From positions 124,001 through 188,000 of the forward strand of contig CAZAEQ010000002.1 of NCBI GenBank assembly GCA_964484185.1: 64,000 nucleotides of DNA. The letters are read 5' to 3'. The number at the start of each line of letters is the position of its first letter. Position 1 is the first letter of the stretch. The translations under genes were made by a program, and so were the position numbers. The notes below the pieces were generated by a model. It worked only from the letters and a program-made list of their open reading frames with translations. It made no database searches and had not been told where the DNA came from. The stretch is from F1-120-MAGs238 sp964484185 (GTDB taxonomy: Bacteria; Planctomycetota; Phycisphaerae; Phycisphaerales; UBA1924). This document shows positions 35,234-44,427 of the stretch, one piece after another.

Positions 35234-35268
35234 CCATTGGGATTCGGTGTGTCGCACTGGACCGTACA

Positions 35269-35299
35269 GGCACTAGGCATTTGGCACTAGGCATTAGTG
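35269..35299. repeat. GGCACTAGGCAT dispersed repeat
   Basis: GGCACTAGGCATT occurs twice in tandem, separated by T, in the gap between 35233 and 35328. It is the reverse complement of the type of repeat at 20115-20145. Confidence 0.6.
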
Positions 35300-35327
35300 A
35301 AAGCCAGAGACCCAGGGACGAGACCAT

Positions 35328-35792
35328 TCAGTTAATGGTGTTTGGCGGAGTTACTGGCTCGAGTGTTGGGGGGATGCCCATGACTGCCAGGTTTCGCATG
35401 TTAGCTTTCCATGCAAAGTCAACGACGTCGCCGACGAGCATGATTTCGCCGAGAATGAAGTCAATGCAGATATTGGCCGTCATTCGCAGCACTTGATTGC
35501 TTGTTGCGCCGATCTTGATCGCGTCGTACATAATAAAAAGCGAAACACCGGTGGTAAGACAATCGCCAAGAACTGGGACGAGGCCCACAAGCGGATCAAT
35601 TCCGATTGAGAACTGGGTGCCTGGAATCCGAAAGCAGGAATCCATGAGGCGTGCGAGCTTCACCATGCGGCGAATGCGCCGAGCCCGATCGGGATTCTGC
35701 AACTGATCAGCCGCTGGCTCTGGTCCTGGTTGTTCCGGGCTGTTTGGCCCAACATGAACGGGCGGACGCAGAGCGGGAAGATTTTCAGACAC
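35328..35792 (-). CDS. DUF4112 domain membrane protein
   Basis: 154 residues matching DUF4112: LARLMDSCFRIPGTQFSIGI, DPLVGLVPVLGDCLTTGVSL and a second segment containing GEIMLVGDVVDFAWKANMRN. Two membrane segments are expected. The GTG start at 35792 follows GTAGGAAACAACG. It lies 9 bases after the upstream gene on the same strand and so is probably in its operon. Function unknown. Confidence 0.88.
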   Translation of the reverse strand: MSENLPALRPPVHVGPNSPEQPGPEPAADQLQNPDRARRIRRMVKLARLMDSCFRIPGTQFSIGIDPLVGLVPVLGDCLTTGVSLFIMYDAIKIGATSNQVLRMTANICIDFILGEIMLVGDVVDFAWKANMRNLAVMGIPPTLEPVTPPNTIN

Positions 35793-35801
35793 CGTTGTTT
35801 C

Positions 35802-36551
35802 CTACTTCTTTTCGCCAGGCGCCGGCGGAGCCGCAGGGGCTGTCGGCGCTGCAGGAGCTGGCGGGGCGGTGGGTGCTGTGGTTCTTCCAAGTGCGGTGTC
35901 GATCGCTTTCGTCAATTCATCGCCGACGTTGACCTTGTAGGGCTCGTTGGGGATCTTCGCTTCATCGGCGCGGGTTTTGGCATTCTTAAAGAACTGACGA
36001 AGCTCTTCGTCGGTCACCACCTGCTTCATCTGCATCTGGTTGTTGGGACCCTGGATTGTGACCGGGGCCATGATGTCTTTGATCGTTTGCAGTGCGATTG
36101 ACTTTTCCACGATGCCACGCGAAGCGCGTTCGAGGGCGAGACGGCCTGCTTCTTTTTCTTCCTTGGGGAGCGCACTGTTCTTGATGTGCTGTTCGTCGAT
36201 CCCATAGACAATGGCGAGCGGGAGAAGCGGGCCCTGAGCAAGTTCTTCAAAGATCTTGCCGAACTGCTGAGCGTCGATCTTTCCGCTCTCAAAGTCACGG
36301 GTGACCTCATCGATCTTGCCAATGACTTTTTGCTTCTGGTCGGCAGGCATCTGTGATGAATTCACGATGCTGACCGTGCCGCTGCGAGCCATCGTTCCGA
36401 CCCAGCCCTTCCACTTGAAGGCAACGAGAATTCCGCCGCCAATGATGAGGAGGAGCAGGATTCCGGTGGCGATCAGGCAGCCGGTTTTGAAGCTGCCGCG
36501 GCGGGAGCGGAAAAGGAACGATGTACTGGCAGAGTTCGAAAGGCTGGACAT
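35802..36551 (-). CDS. Single-pass membrane protein with Ala/Pro-rich tail
   Basis: 249 residues. The start at 36551 follows CACGGAGCGCATTC. One strong membrane helix (TGCLIATGILLLLIIGGGIL, about residues 22-43) is followed by a helical domain (QKVIGKIDEVTRDFESGKID, EELRQFFKNAKTRADEAKIP). The C-terminal tail is made of APTAPPAPAAP-type repeats. No family recognised. It precedes the DUF4112 gene by 9 bases. Confidence 0.75.
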   Translation of the reverse strand: MSSLSNSASTSFLFRSRRGSFKTGCLIATGILLLLIIGGGILVAFKWKGWVGTMARSGTVSIVNSSQMPADQKQKVIGKIDEVTRDFESGKIDAQQFGKIFEELAQGPLLPLAIVYGIDEQHIKNSALPKEEKEAGRLALERASRGIVEKSIALQTIKDIMAPVTIQGPNNQMQMKQVVTDEELRQFFKNAKTRADEAKIPNEPYKVNVGDELTKAIDTALGRTTAPTAPPAPAAPTAPAAPPAPGEKK

Positions 36552-36758
36552 GAATGCGCTCCGTGAATGACTGTTTGCCCAAAATGGCGGCAGGAAGTGT
36601 ACGGCAGGGCCGGGAACTGGGCCCGCAATGTTATTTGGAAGATTGCGAGCGGGCTTTCGGGTGGGGGTCTTCGGCGGTGAATACAGCAACAGAGCGCAGA
36701 GATTGCTTGAAATTGTCAGTTTGCCGCCCAGCGGCGGCCTGTGGAAGTACCATGTGGC

Positions 36759-37895
36759 ATGAGCACCACCAGCACTTCACGCCAGCTTACTTACGCCGCC
36801 GCCGGTGTGGATATTGATAAGAAAGACGCTTTCACGGAATCGCTGGGATCGATCATGAGACGGACGCACGGGCCGCGCGTGATTGACAACCCGGGTGGGT
36901 TCGCGGGGCTGTTCAGACTTGATTACAACCAGCGGCTGTTTGCGCGGAACTACAAAGATCCGGTGCTGGTGGCGTGCTGCGATGGGGTTGGGACGAAGGT
37001 GAAGCTCGCCGCTCAGATGGGCGTTTTTGACACGCTCGGGATCGACCTTGTCGCGATGAATGTGAACGACTTGATTGTGCAGGGTGCGGAGCCGCTGATC
37101 TTTTTGGACTACATCGCTGTGCCGCAGCTTGATACCAAGATGTTGACGGACCTTGTGCGCGGAGTTGCGGAGGGGTGCAAGCAGTCAGGATGTGCCTTGC
37201 TTGGCGGCGAGACGGCGAACATGCCCGATGTGTATGGCAAAGACGATTTTGACATGGCGGGATTCTGCGTGGGAGTTGTCGAACTGAAACGCGCGGTCAA
37301 TCCCAAGTTTGTGAAGCCCGGCGATATTGTGCTGGGGCTGGCGAGCCATGGGATTCACTCCAATGGGTACACGCTGGTGAGAAAGATTGTGGAAGAGGCT
37401 GGGCTGGATTTGAAGAAGGTGTATGAGGAACTGAATGTTGAGGTTGGTCGCAAGAAAGCGAAGAAGGGCAAGAACGCCAACAAGCGGACGCTGGGCGAAG
37501 TTCTGCTGACGCCAACGCGAATTTACGCGGCGAGCGTGATGAAAATGCTTAAGAATTACACGGTGAAGAATGTGGTGACAGGGATGGCGCACATTACGGG
37601 AAGCGGGATGGAAGGGAATTTGTGCCGCGCACTACCGCCGAATTGTGATGCGGTAGTTGATACCACATCGTGGCCGGTGTTGCCGGTGTTCAGTTTTCTG
37701 CAGAAACATGGGAATGTTTCGGAAATTGAGATGCGGCGTATTTTCAATATGGGAATTGGGTATTGCGTGATTGTGCGGCCGGCATTTGCAGAATCTGTCG
37801 CGGCGACCTTGAAGAAAAGCGGGGAGACTGTGTATCAGATTGGCAAAGTGGTGAAGGGGAAGGGTCGCGTGATTGAGCAGAGGGCGTCAGTGTGA
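36759..37895 (+). CDS. purM: Phosphoribosylformylglycinamidine cyclo-ligase
   Basis: AIR synthetase, the fifth step of purine synthesis (FGAM + ATP to AIR). The N-terminal LTYAAAGVDIDKKDAF, ATP-binding VACCDGVGTKVKLAAQ, NDLIVQGAEPLIFLDYIAV, ALLGGETANMPDVY and TGMAHITGSGMEGNL are diagnostic. A lysine-rich stretch (GRKKAKKGKNANKRTL, about residues 226-242) is longer than in most PurM. TACCAT stands five bases before the ATG. The last 9 bases overlap the convergent rsmE gene. purE and purK are about 9-12 kb away. Confidence 0.95.
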   Translation: MSTTSTSRQLTYAAAGVDIDKKDAFTESLGSIMRRTHGPRVIDNPGGFAGLFRLDYNQRLFARNYKDPVLVACCDGVGTKVKLAAQMGVFDTLGIDLVAMNVNDLIVQGAEPLIFLDYIAVPQLDTKMLTDLVRGVAEGCKQSGCALLGGETANMPDVYGKDDFDMAGFCVGVVELKRAVNPKFVKPGDIVLGLASHGIHSNGYTLVRKIVEEAGLDLKKVYEELNVEVGRKKAKKGKNANKRTLGEVLLTPTRIYAASVMKMLKNYTVKNVVTGMAHITGSGMEGNLCRALPPNCDAVVDTTSWPVLPVFSFLQKHGNVSEIEMRRIFNMGIGYCVIVRPAFAESVAATLKKSGETVYQIGKVVKGKGRVIEQRASV

Positions 37896-38600
37896 CGACT
37901 GCGAGAGAATCACCGCCGCGGCGGCAACGGCGGCGGTTTCAATCCGCATGATGTGCGGGCCGAAGCGGCAGATGCGGGCTGGTGAGTTTTTCAGCATTGT
38001 GAGTTCTTCGGGAGTCCAGCCACCTTCGGGGCCCACAAGCACGCGAAGATGCGATGCTGGCGGCGTCGATTGGACAAACGGTTCGCCTGAGGCATCGCAC
38101 ACAATGACCTGTGCCGCGGAAGCAAGTGCCTGCTTGATCGTTCCGCCCTCACCGATCTCTAGATTCCACGCGCGGCCGCACTGTTTGCTGGCTTCGGTCG
38201 CGATTCGTTCGAGTCGCTGCAATTTACTCTCACGCGGGTCAACTACGCCGCGGACTGTTTCGAGCGGATGCCAGCTTGCGGCCCCCACTTCGCTCAGGCC
38301 TTCGATCATTTCATCGAGGCGGTTGCCCTTAGGAGTTGCGCTCCAGATTTCGAGCCTGGGGGAGACTGGCGGGACGGTGCGGATTTCCCGAATCTGGAGT
38401 TCCATGGTCCATTCGCCGGTCCGGGGGAGCTTCAAAATTGAAGAAATGACACACAAAGCGACAATTCCGGCCCCATTTTGCACTTCCAGGGGGTCTCCGG
38501 CCTGCAAACGTTTGACTCTTATGGCATGATGTGCTTCATCGCCGCCGATAATGAGGGCGGCGGCGTTGGGATCAAGGTTGACTGATAGGACTCGATGCAT
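37887..38600 (-). CDS. rsmE: 16S rRNA m3U1498 methyltransferase
   Basis: RsmE methylates N3 of U1498 in 16S rRNA using SAM through a trefoil-knot SPOUT fold. Visible are the N-terminal PUA-like EAHHAIRVKRLQAGDPLEV, EWSATPKGNRLDEMIE-type segment (IWSATPKGNRLDEMIEGLSE), RIATEASKQCGRAW, LVGPEGGWTPEEL and the knot RFGPHIMRIETAAVAA. 237 residues is normal. Convergent overlap with purM. Confidence 0.93.
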   Translation of the reverse strand: MHRVLSVNLDPNAAALIIGGDEAHHAIRVKRLQAGDPLEVQNGAGIVALCVISSILKLPRTGEWTMELQIREIRTVPPVSPRLEIWSATPKGNRLDEMIEGLSEVGAASWHPLETVRGVVDPRESKLQRLERIATEASKQCGRAWNLEIGEGGTIKQALASAAQVIVCDASGEPFVQSTPPASHLRVLVGPEGGWTPEELTMLKNSPARICRFGPHIMRIETAAVAAAAVILSQSSH

Positions 38601-38628
38601 CGCTACGGCAGCGTATTCCTTATGGGGC

Positions 38629-38655
38629 GTGACAGTTGCGTGGTAGTTGGATAAT
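38629..38655 (+). promoter_or_regulatory. Possible promoter of 38766 gene
   Basis: GTGACA (38629-38634) and GATAAT (38650-38655), each one mismatch from consensus, are separated by 15 bases, two fewer than ideal. It would give a leader of about 100 bases. Confidence 0.4.
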
Positions 38656-38765
38656 GCAGGGTCCCGCGGCGGTTATGTGTTGGCGCTGCGGCATGATGGG
38701 CAAGTAAAGAGCGGACCGGTCCGATTCCTCAAGAAGGCGTTTTTTCACATTTGTGAAGAGCACGT

Positions 38766-39989
38766 ATGTCTGAGGCAAAGGTTGACAATCCCGCTACTAC
38801 CAACTCGCTTGAACAGCAGTTGGATGTGCTGTTGGACAAAATGCAATCGGACCTGAGCGAGGCGGGCGAGCAGCTTGCTGCCGGATCGGCCTCGGCGGCG
38901 GACAGTGCATCTGTGAACGTAACGGCCGAGGAATCGTTTGACCAGGAACTTGAAGCTGAGCTGACCTCGCAAACTTCTTCGGCGAGCATGGAGACTCAAC
39001 CTGCGGCAGAATCGCCACAGGCGGTCGCCGCGGTAGCAGGTGAAAACTTACCTGCTGCGGAAGAAACTGAACCGGCGACTGCGCCGGCAGCGAGTGCGAA
39101 CTTTGCAACCAGTGGTGAGGAAGTCACAGAGTCGCTCGATTCAGCGGTGAGTGAAATGATGGCTGATGCTTCTGCATCGCTCGCGGCGGCCGAAAACGAG
39201 CCAGTTTCGAGCGCGGCCCCTGTACAAGTTCCGCAACGCCGAGAAGCGGCGCCGGTTGCGGAGGTTCCCGGTCCTCAAGCCGGTCCGACTGCATCAACTG
39301 TTCAAGCATCGTCGGTAGAGGATCTTGATTCGCAGCTGGCTTCGTTGACAGAGCAACTCTTGAGCGAGCCCGATGATGGGGTCGCTATGGCGGTTGCGGC
39401 TGCTCCGGCTGCCGCGCATCGCGTTGCAGTTTCCAGTCAGGATGCACATCCAGCTTCGACGCTGAAGACTCCCGAGGTGAAGGTCACTGCTGAGAAAGCC
39501 AAATCGACCGCTTCGGACAAAGTCGCGGTTTCTGCGGCTGGCACGAAGTTGCCGGCCCTGCAGGCGGGCGCGCTTTCGCCTCTGCTTGTGCGAGTTTTGA
39601 GCCCCTTGTCTGCGCCACTGAACAAGTACCCCAAAGTGGTTCGCGACACCTTGGGATGGGTTTCGCTGATCACGCTCTTCTGGGCTATGACAATCTGGGC
39701 GTACCTGTTGTTTTTCCATAAGCCGGTCGATGCGGAGATACCCGAATCAGCGCCGCATCTTGCTGGCGATACAACACAATCTGGACACGATGACCAGGGC
39801 AAGAGCGGCCATGAAAACGCCGCGAAAAGTGGTAAGGATCACTCTGGCAGAGTTTCGGACCATGAGGGCGAATCGAGTGCGGGCCATGGCGAGCCAGCGA
39901 AAAAGCCTCATGGGACGGCTGATTCCCATGCTGAGACCGCGAAGACGCAGCAGCCGCACAAGTCGCCTGATGAGCATGGCAGCCACTGA
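38766..39989 (+). CDS. Disordered single-pass membrane protein with His-rich tail
   Basis: 407 residues with no recognisable domain. The first 250 residues are Ala/Glu/Ser-rich and acidic. A short conserved-looking block (LSPLSAPLNKYPKVVRDTLG) precedes one membrane helix (WVSLITLFWAMTIWAYLLFF, about 298-317). The 90-residue tail is rich in His, Ser, Gly and Lys (GHDDQGKSGHENAAKSGKDH) and ends DEHGSH. Such a His-rich tail could bind metal ions; this is inference from composition. sucC follows after 49 bases. Confidence 0.7.
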   Translation: MSEAKVDNPATTNSLEQQLDVLLDKMQSDLSEAGEQLAAGSASAADSASVNVTAEESFDQELEAELTSQTSSASMETQPAAESPQAVAAVAGENLPAAEETEPATAPAASANFATSGEEVTESLDSAVSEMMADASASLAAAENEPVSSAAPVQVPQRREAAPVAEVPGPQAGPTASTVQASSVEDLDSQLASLTEQLLSEPDDGVAMAVAAAPAAAHRVAVSSQDAHPASTLKTPEVKVTAEKAKSTASDKVAVSAAGTKLPALQAGALSPLLVRVLSPLSAPLNKYPKVVRDTLGWVSLITLFWAMTIWAYLLFFHKPVDAEIPESAPHLAGDTTQSGHDDQGKSGHENAAKSGKDHSGRVSDHEGESSAGHGEPAKKPHGTADSHAETAKTQQPHKSPDEHGSH

Positions 39990-40038
39990 TTCGCCGCGCA
40001 GGCGTTCCTACCATCGCCGGACTTAATCCGGAGCAGCT

Positions 40039-41283
40039 ATGAAGATCCACGAATATCAGGGGCGCGACCTTCTTTCTTCCTATGGCATTTCAGTGCCACA
40101 GGGCAAAATGATCACAGCGGCTGCAGATGCCGCGGCGGCCTATCGCGAAGTGAGCGGCGGCGTAGCGGGTGGCTTGGTGGTTGTAAAGGCACAGGTACAC
40201 GCTGGCGGGCGCGGCAAGGCAGGATTTGTGAAACTGGTTCGCAGCGCTGAGGAGGCGACAACTGCGGCGACATTCATGCTGAGTAATCGCATGAAGAGCC
40301 CGCAGACGCCCGCGGAAGGGTTACAGGTTACGCGGTTGCTGATCGCAAGTGGCGTGGATATTGCGGATCGGGCCGGGGGCGGCAAGGAAGAGTTTTATCT
40401 GGCTATTACGCTTGATCGCGCCACACGCCGCAATGTGTTGATTGCATCGCGAGAAGGTGGCGTTGAAATCGAGCAGATTGCACATGACCGCCCTGAAGCG
40501 ATTGTGAAAGAGCGGTTGCATCCGACAGCGGGACTTTTTCCAAGCGCTGCCAAGAAAGTGGCGTTCAATCTGGGATTCAAGGGAAAGCAGATCGGGCAGG
40601 CCGCGGACATTATGATGAAACTGGCCAAGCTGTATGTCGAGAAGGACTGCTCGCTTGCAGAGATTAACCCGTTGGTAATTACTCCAAAGAGCGAGAAGTT
40701 TCCTGATGGCCAGGTGATCGCGATCGATGCCAAGTTCAATTTCGATGACAGCGGGCTGTTCAGGCACCCGGAATTGACGAGCATGGCGGATAATTCAGAA
40801 GAGAACCCGGCGGAACTGCGGGCCCAGCAGTTTGGGCTTTCGTATGTCGCGCTTGATGGCAATATCGGTTGTCTGGTGAATGGCGCGGGGCTGGCGATGG
40901 CGACCATGGACATCATCAAGCTTCATGGCGGCGAGCCGGCAAATTTCCTGGATGTCGGAGGTTCGGCGACTGAAGAGGCGGTGACTGAGGCCTTTGGGAT
41001 CATCCTTTCGGATCATCGCTGCAAGGGGATCATGGTCAATATATTCGGCGGCATCATGCGCTGCGATGTGATCGCCCAGGGCATTGTGAACGCCGCGAGC
41101 AAGTTCAAGAACCCGGATAACTCGATTGGCTTCAAGGTGCCGCTGGTTGTGCGTCTTGAAGGGACCAATGTGCAGGCGGGTCGCAAGTTGCTTGAGGATG
41201 CCAAGAGCAAGATTCCAACCATGCAGGCGGCGACAGACCTGTCCGATGCGGCGAAAAAAGTGTGCGCTGCGGTCGGAGTCTGA
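40039..41283 (+). CDS. sucC: Succinate-CoA ligase (ADP-forming) beta subunit
   Basis: The beta subunit of succinyl-CoA synthetase, a TCA cycle enzyme. The ATP-grasp N-terminus MKIHEYQGRDLLSSYGI, VKAQVHAGGRGKAGFVKL, EINPLVITP and the C-terminal NFLDVGGSATEEAVTEAFGI, GIMVNIFGGIMRCDVIA and VVRLEGTNVQAGRKLL are all present. A CCGGA-cttaa-TCCGG hairpin overlaps the GGAG ribosome site. At 414 residues it is slightly longer than the usual 385-400. The alpha-subunit gene sucD, usually adjacent, does not follow; a terminator does. Confidence 0.94.
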   Translation: MKIHEYQGRDLLSSYGISVPQGKMITAAADAAAAYREVSGGVAGGLVVVKAQVHAGGRGKAGFVKLVRSAEEATTAATFMLSNRMKSPQTPAEGLQVTRLLIASGVDIADRAGGGKEEFYLAITLDRATRRNVLIASREGGVEIEQIAHDRPEAIVKERLHPTAGLFPSAAKKVAFNLGFKGKQIGQAADIMMKLAKLYVEKDCSLAEINPLVITPKSEKFPDGQVIAIDAKFNFDDSGLFRHPELTSMADNSEENPAELRAQQFGLSYVALDGNIGCLVNGAGLAMATMDIIKLHGGEPANFLDVGGSATEEAVTEAFGIILSDHRCKGIMVNIFGGIMRCDVIAQGIVNAASKFKNPDNSIGFKVPLVVRLEGTNVQAGRKLLEDAKSKIPTMQAATDLSDAAKKVCAAVGV

Positions 41284-41298
41284 ACCACTAAATTACAA

Positions 41299-41328
41299 AA
41301 GGCCGAGGCGATTGCTTGCCTCGGCCTT
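41299..41328 (+). terminator. Terminator of sucC, usable in both directions
   Basis: AAGGCCGAGGC and GCCTCGGCCTT form an 11-bp stem with an 8-base loop followed by CTTTATTTTT. The reverse strand has TTTTGTAATTT after the stem, so it could also end the convergent small gene at 41365-41619. Confidence 0.9.
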
Positions 41329-41364
41329 CTTTATTTTTGAATCGAACCTGCTTCAAGCCCAGTT

Positions 41365-41619
41365 TCAGGCAGCTCGCGGACCATCATCGGTGCGAGACAG
41401 GAACGGGCGGAAGATTTCATCGTTCTGGCGGGCTGCCTCTGCCATCAATTCGTCTACCCGGGCAAAGGCTCGCTCGACGTTCTCAACCGAATCCAGCTCA
41501 TCGACATCGCGTGCCCGGGCAGCGCGGTTGTTCATCAACTGACGAACGGCGTTGACGGGGAACGGGAGAGGATCCAGTTCTTCCCGTGTGTCGGCCGGGT
41601 GCAATTTCAATAGTCGCAT
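41365..41619 (-). CDS. Small acidic protein of unknown function
   Basis: 84 residues (MRLLKLHPADTREELDPLPF at the start). The ATG at 41619 has GGGAAGGA six bases upstream. The product is helical, charged and contains VNAVRQLMNNRAARARDVDE and VERAFARVDELMAEAARQND. No family recognised. The ribosome site, the terminator beyond its stop and the protein-like composition argue for a real gene. Confidence 0.6.
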   Translation of the reverse strand: MRLLKLHPADTREELDPLPFPVNAVRQLMNNRAARARDVDELDSVENVERAFARVDELMAEAARQNDEIFRPFLSRTDDGPRAA

Positions 41620-41946
41620 ACGTGTCCTTCCCTAGACTCGCCGCCGATGTGTTACCCGAAGGGTCCTGGCAGCGAAAGACCTTCAAGAGGTCATATCGAC
41701 ACCTTACCAAAGCCTCTTGGGGATACTTCCTGCATCGCCTGAACTTGCTTTGCCAACCCTTGTCAGAACCGGCAGAACTCGTACAGCTTCCCGAAATTGG
41801 CAACTCCACCAGACTCCGAGAACCAGATTGGACCGTTCAAAGGCCCATTCGTGACTTCCATATCGGCATGCAGGGTCCGAACTTCAATTTTTGATGGGGG
41901 GAAGAATAACCTATTTTGTAGTCCGATAATGATTTCGGCAATTATC
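41620..41946. other. Gene-free interval between the small protein gene and plsY
   Basis: 327 bases with no credible coding sequence. On the minus strand TTGAAG followed 17 bases later by GATATG near 41855-41885 is only a weak promoter candidate for the small gene. Nothing else stands out. Confidence 0.4.
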
Positions 41947-42624
41947 CTACAGCTTTGCGACTGGAACGGACACCTTGGTCTCAGTTCCCGCACGGAGGCG
42001 CGCGATATTTGCGCGGTGAGCTGCGATCACGACCGTTGCCATTGCCAGAGCCACCAGAATAAACGGCCACCCGATTTGTATCGCCCGATTCGGATCGTTG
42101 TTGGTTTCCCAGATGATGTAGCCAATGAGCGTGTAAATCGGAAGCATTGCCGCACCGACGATCGAACCAACGCTGACGTAGTGGAAGCGCCAGACCATGA
42201 TCAACCATGTGAGGAAGACAGTGGCCATGGGGAGCGTCATTGCTGGCCAGAAACCAAGGCAAACTCCCAGCGAAGTTGCAACACCCTTACCGCCCTTGAA
42301 ATTGAGCCAGGGGCAGAAGATATGTCCGAGCACCGCGGCGAACCCTACGCCCAGCCAACTGAAGGCAAGAGGCACTGGCATCTCGCGCGTTCCGATGGTT
42401 TGAGCCAGCGTGCCTGAAAATACTACAGGAACAAAGCCTTTGAGTGCATCGAAGATCATGCAGCCGATGCCCCACTTTCGCCCCAAAACGCGCCCGACAT
42501 TGGTCGCGCCAATGTTGCCCGAGCCCTGAGAGCGGATATCTATGCCGCGGAATCTAGCGACAATGAGTCCGGTCGGAATTGAGCCGGAGAGGAAAGCGAT
42601 GATGTACATCCACCAAGGAACCAT
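41947..42624 (-). CDS. plsY: Glycerol-3-phosphate acyltransferase
   Basis: PlsY transfers acyl groups from acyl-phosphate to glycerol 3-phosphate in phospholipid synthesis. It is a multi-pass membrane protein with the three conserved cytosolic motifs: SIPTGLIVARFRGIDIRSQG plus SGNIGATNVGR, GHIFCPWLNFKGGKGVATSL, and the C-terminal HRANIARLRAGTE. 225 residues, normal length. TATCAT lies six bases before the ATG on its strand, without a ribosome site. Confidence 0.94.
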   Translation of the reverse strand: MVPWWMYIIAFLSGSIPTGLIVARFRGIDIRSQGSGNIGATNVGRVLGRKWGIGCMIFDALKGFVPVVFSGTLAQTIGTREMPVPLAFSWLGVGFAAVLGHIFCPWLNFKGGKGVATSLGVCLGFWPAMTLPMATVFLTWLIMVWRFHYVSVGSIVGAAMLPIYTLIGYIIWETNNDPNRAIQIGWPFILVALAMATVVIAAHRANIARLRAGTETKVSVPVAKL

Positions 42625-42663
42625 GGGCGGATGATAGAAAGTTCTTAGGCGGCGGGCAGGCTA

Positions 42664-44427
42664 TCAGCCTTTGACTTTGAGAACAACCATTGTTTCATCG
42701 TCAGCGCGGGTGGTCAGACCGGTAAAGCGGCGAAGTTCCCATTGAATGAGATCGACCAGACGCTGGGCGCCGGCATCGGGTTCGGCGTTCAGGATCCGCA
42801 GGACCGAGGTGCGAAGACGGACTCGGCCAAAGCGTTCGCTGGTGAAGTTGCGGGCATCGGTGATTCCATCGGTGTAATTCACCAGGACATCGCCGGGGTG
42901 AAGGTCGTAGATGCCGCGCTGGTAGCGTTGGTGGGCATCGACGCCGACGGCCATGCCGCCAACGCCAAGTTCATCGACATCGGAATCGACGATTGGCCGG
43001 CGCGAACCATCTGGCTGGGGCGGATTGACGCGGACGATCAGCGGCGGTTCGTGGCCCGCTGAGCAGTAGGTCAGGCGAAGTTTGAGTGGATCAATGACGC
43101 CGTACCAGACAGTGGCGAATTCGCTGGCGTGCGTATCGCGGCACATGGCGGTGTTGACACGTGCCATGACTTCATCAATGTCGTAGAGGTCTTGCACAAA
43201 GGCGCGGAGCGAGGCCCGCACACCGGACATGAGAAGCGCGGCGGCAACGCCCTTGCCAGACACATCGCCGATGGCGATTCCCAGGTGGCCGTTGATTTCG
43301 AAAGTGTCGTAGAAGTCGCCGCCGAGTTCGAGCGAAGGAGTGTATTTGGCAGCGACATCGAGACGCGGAAGTGTGGGAGCGGTGCGCGGAAGCATGCGAC
43401 GCTGGACATCGGCGGCGAGGGCGAGTTGGCGCTGAGCGCGGCGTTCTTCTTCCTGAAAGCGCATCAAGCGAGACTGTTCGATTGCGACCGCAGCTTGCTC
43501 GGCAATTGATTTGAGGAGCCGCTTTTCCTGTTCAGTGAATGTGCGCGGGGTGCGGGAATAGAGGCGAATAACGCCAATCGGATGATTCTGGAAGATCAGG
43601 CCTGCGTTGATAGCAGCTGACAGACCCTCGTTTGCAACACGGTCAGTAATAAGCACGCGCGGGTCTTTGAGCAGATCGTGAGATGTGACCACTTCGCCCT
43701 TAAGCGCTAGAGAATCAAAGAGACGGTCTTTACTTACTGGAAGCGGACATCGAAGCCATTCGCTTGAAAGTCCTCGCCAGGCGATGTGTTTGAGATCTGC
43801 TTCATCGGTTGAGAGCACTCCATCTGCATCTTCTTTGAGCAAGACGATGTTGCCTGCATCGAGGAACAAGACATCGAGAGCGGAATCAAGCGCCATCGAC
43901 ATGATGCGATCAACGCTGTCGGCGCGGGAGAGCATCGCGTTGAGCTTGTGAAGCGCAGAAAGCTCGCGGACGCGATCTTTCAATTCGCTCTCAAAGCCGA
44001 TCAGTTCGGCCGAAGCGCGGCTTAACAACTCGACCACGCGATGGAGCCCAGAGCGGGCATCGGTGGTGAGAAGCGGCTCGCCGGGACGGATGACAAGCGA
44101 GCCAATTGTGTCCGAGCCAAGTTTCAGCGGAAAGTAAGTGGCGGCCGGATCTGCACCTTGACCATCTTCAAATGCCTGCCACGACTTGCCGCCACCATGT
44201 GCGGGCTTTATGAGTCTTCCTTTGGAATCACGCAGTTCTACAGACACGCCGGTGAGGCGCGTGAGTTCACTGACGAGCGAGGCCAGTGAACCATCGGTCA
44301 TGAAATCGGTAACATCAGGATCGGAGGCAACCGGAGGGTTCGGCACTGCGGGGCTGACATGCGATGGAACCTCGACCTGAAGCGGGGCCGGGGACGTAAG
44401 TGAGGAGTTGGGCGGGTTGGTTGACAT
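42664..44427 (-). CDS. GAF and PP2C-type (RsbU/SpoIIE) serine phosphatase
   Basis: 587 residues. A Pro/Ser-rich N-terminus and a PocR/sensory-like region (about 40-140) are followed by a GAF domain (about 165-325; LSALHKLNAMLSRADSVDRI and GVIRLYSRTPRTFTEQEKRL). A coiled linker comes next, then a SpoIIE/PP2C domain (about 350-587) with DVQRRMLPRTAP, LGGDFYDTFEINGHLGIAIG, DVSGKGVAAALLMSG and YTDGITDARN. The metal-binding aspartates are present. Such proteins dephosphorylate anti-anti-sigma factors in partner-switching pathways; no STAS or kinase gene is adjacent. Start: ATG at 44427 rather than TTG at 44439. Confidence 0.9.
   Translation of the reverse strand: MSTNPPNSSLTSPAPLQVEVPSHVSPAVPNPPVASDPDVTDFMTDGSLASLVSELTRLTGVSVELRDSKGRLIKPAHGGGKSWQAFEDGQGADPAATYFPLKLGSDTIGSLVIRPGEPLLTTDARSGLHRVVELLSRASAELIGFESELKDRVRELSALHKLNAMLSRADSVDRIMSMALDSALDVLFLDAGNIVLLKEDADGVLSTDEADLKHIAWRGLSSEWLRCPLPVSKDRLFDSLALKGEVVTSHDLLKDPRVLITDRVANEGLSAAINAGLIFQNHPIGVIRLYSRTPRTFTEQEKRLLKSIAEQAAVAIEQSRLMRFQEEERRAQRQLALAADVQRRMLPRTAPTLPRLDVAAKYTPSLELGGDFYDTFEINGHLGIAIGDVSGKGVAAALLMSGVRASLRAFVQDLYDIDEVMARVNTAMCRDTHASEFATVWYGVIDPLKLRLTYCSAGHEPPLIVRVNPPQPDGSRRPIVDSDVDELGVGGMAVGVDAHQRYQRGIYDLHPGDVLVNYTDGITDARNFTSERFGRVRLRTSVLRILNAEPDAGAQRLVDLIQWELRRFTGLTTRADDETMVVLKVKG

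Noticed and set aside
41498..41809. 103-residue minus-strand frame overlapping the small acidic protein gene
   Set aside because: Cys/Arg/Ser-rich shadow composition and no ribosome site, whereas the overlapping 84-residue frame has one.
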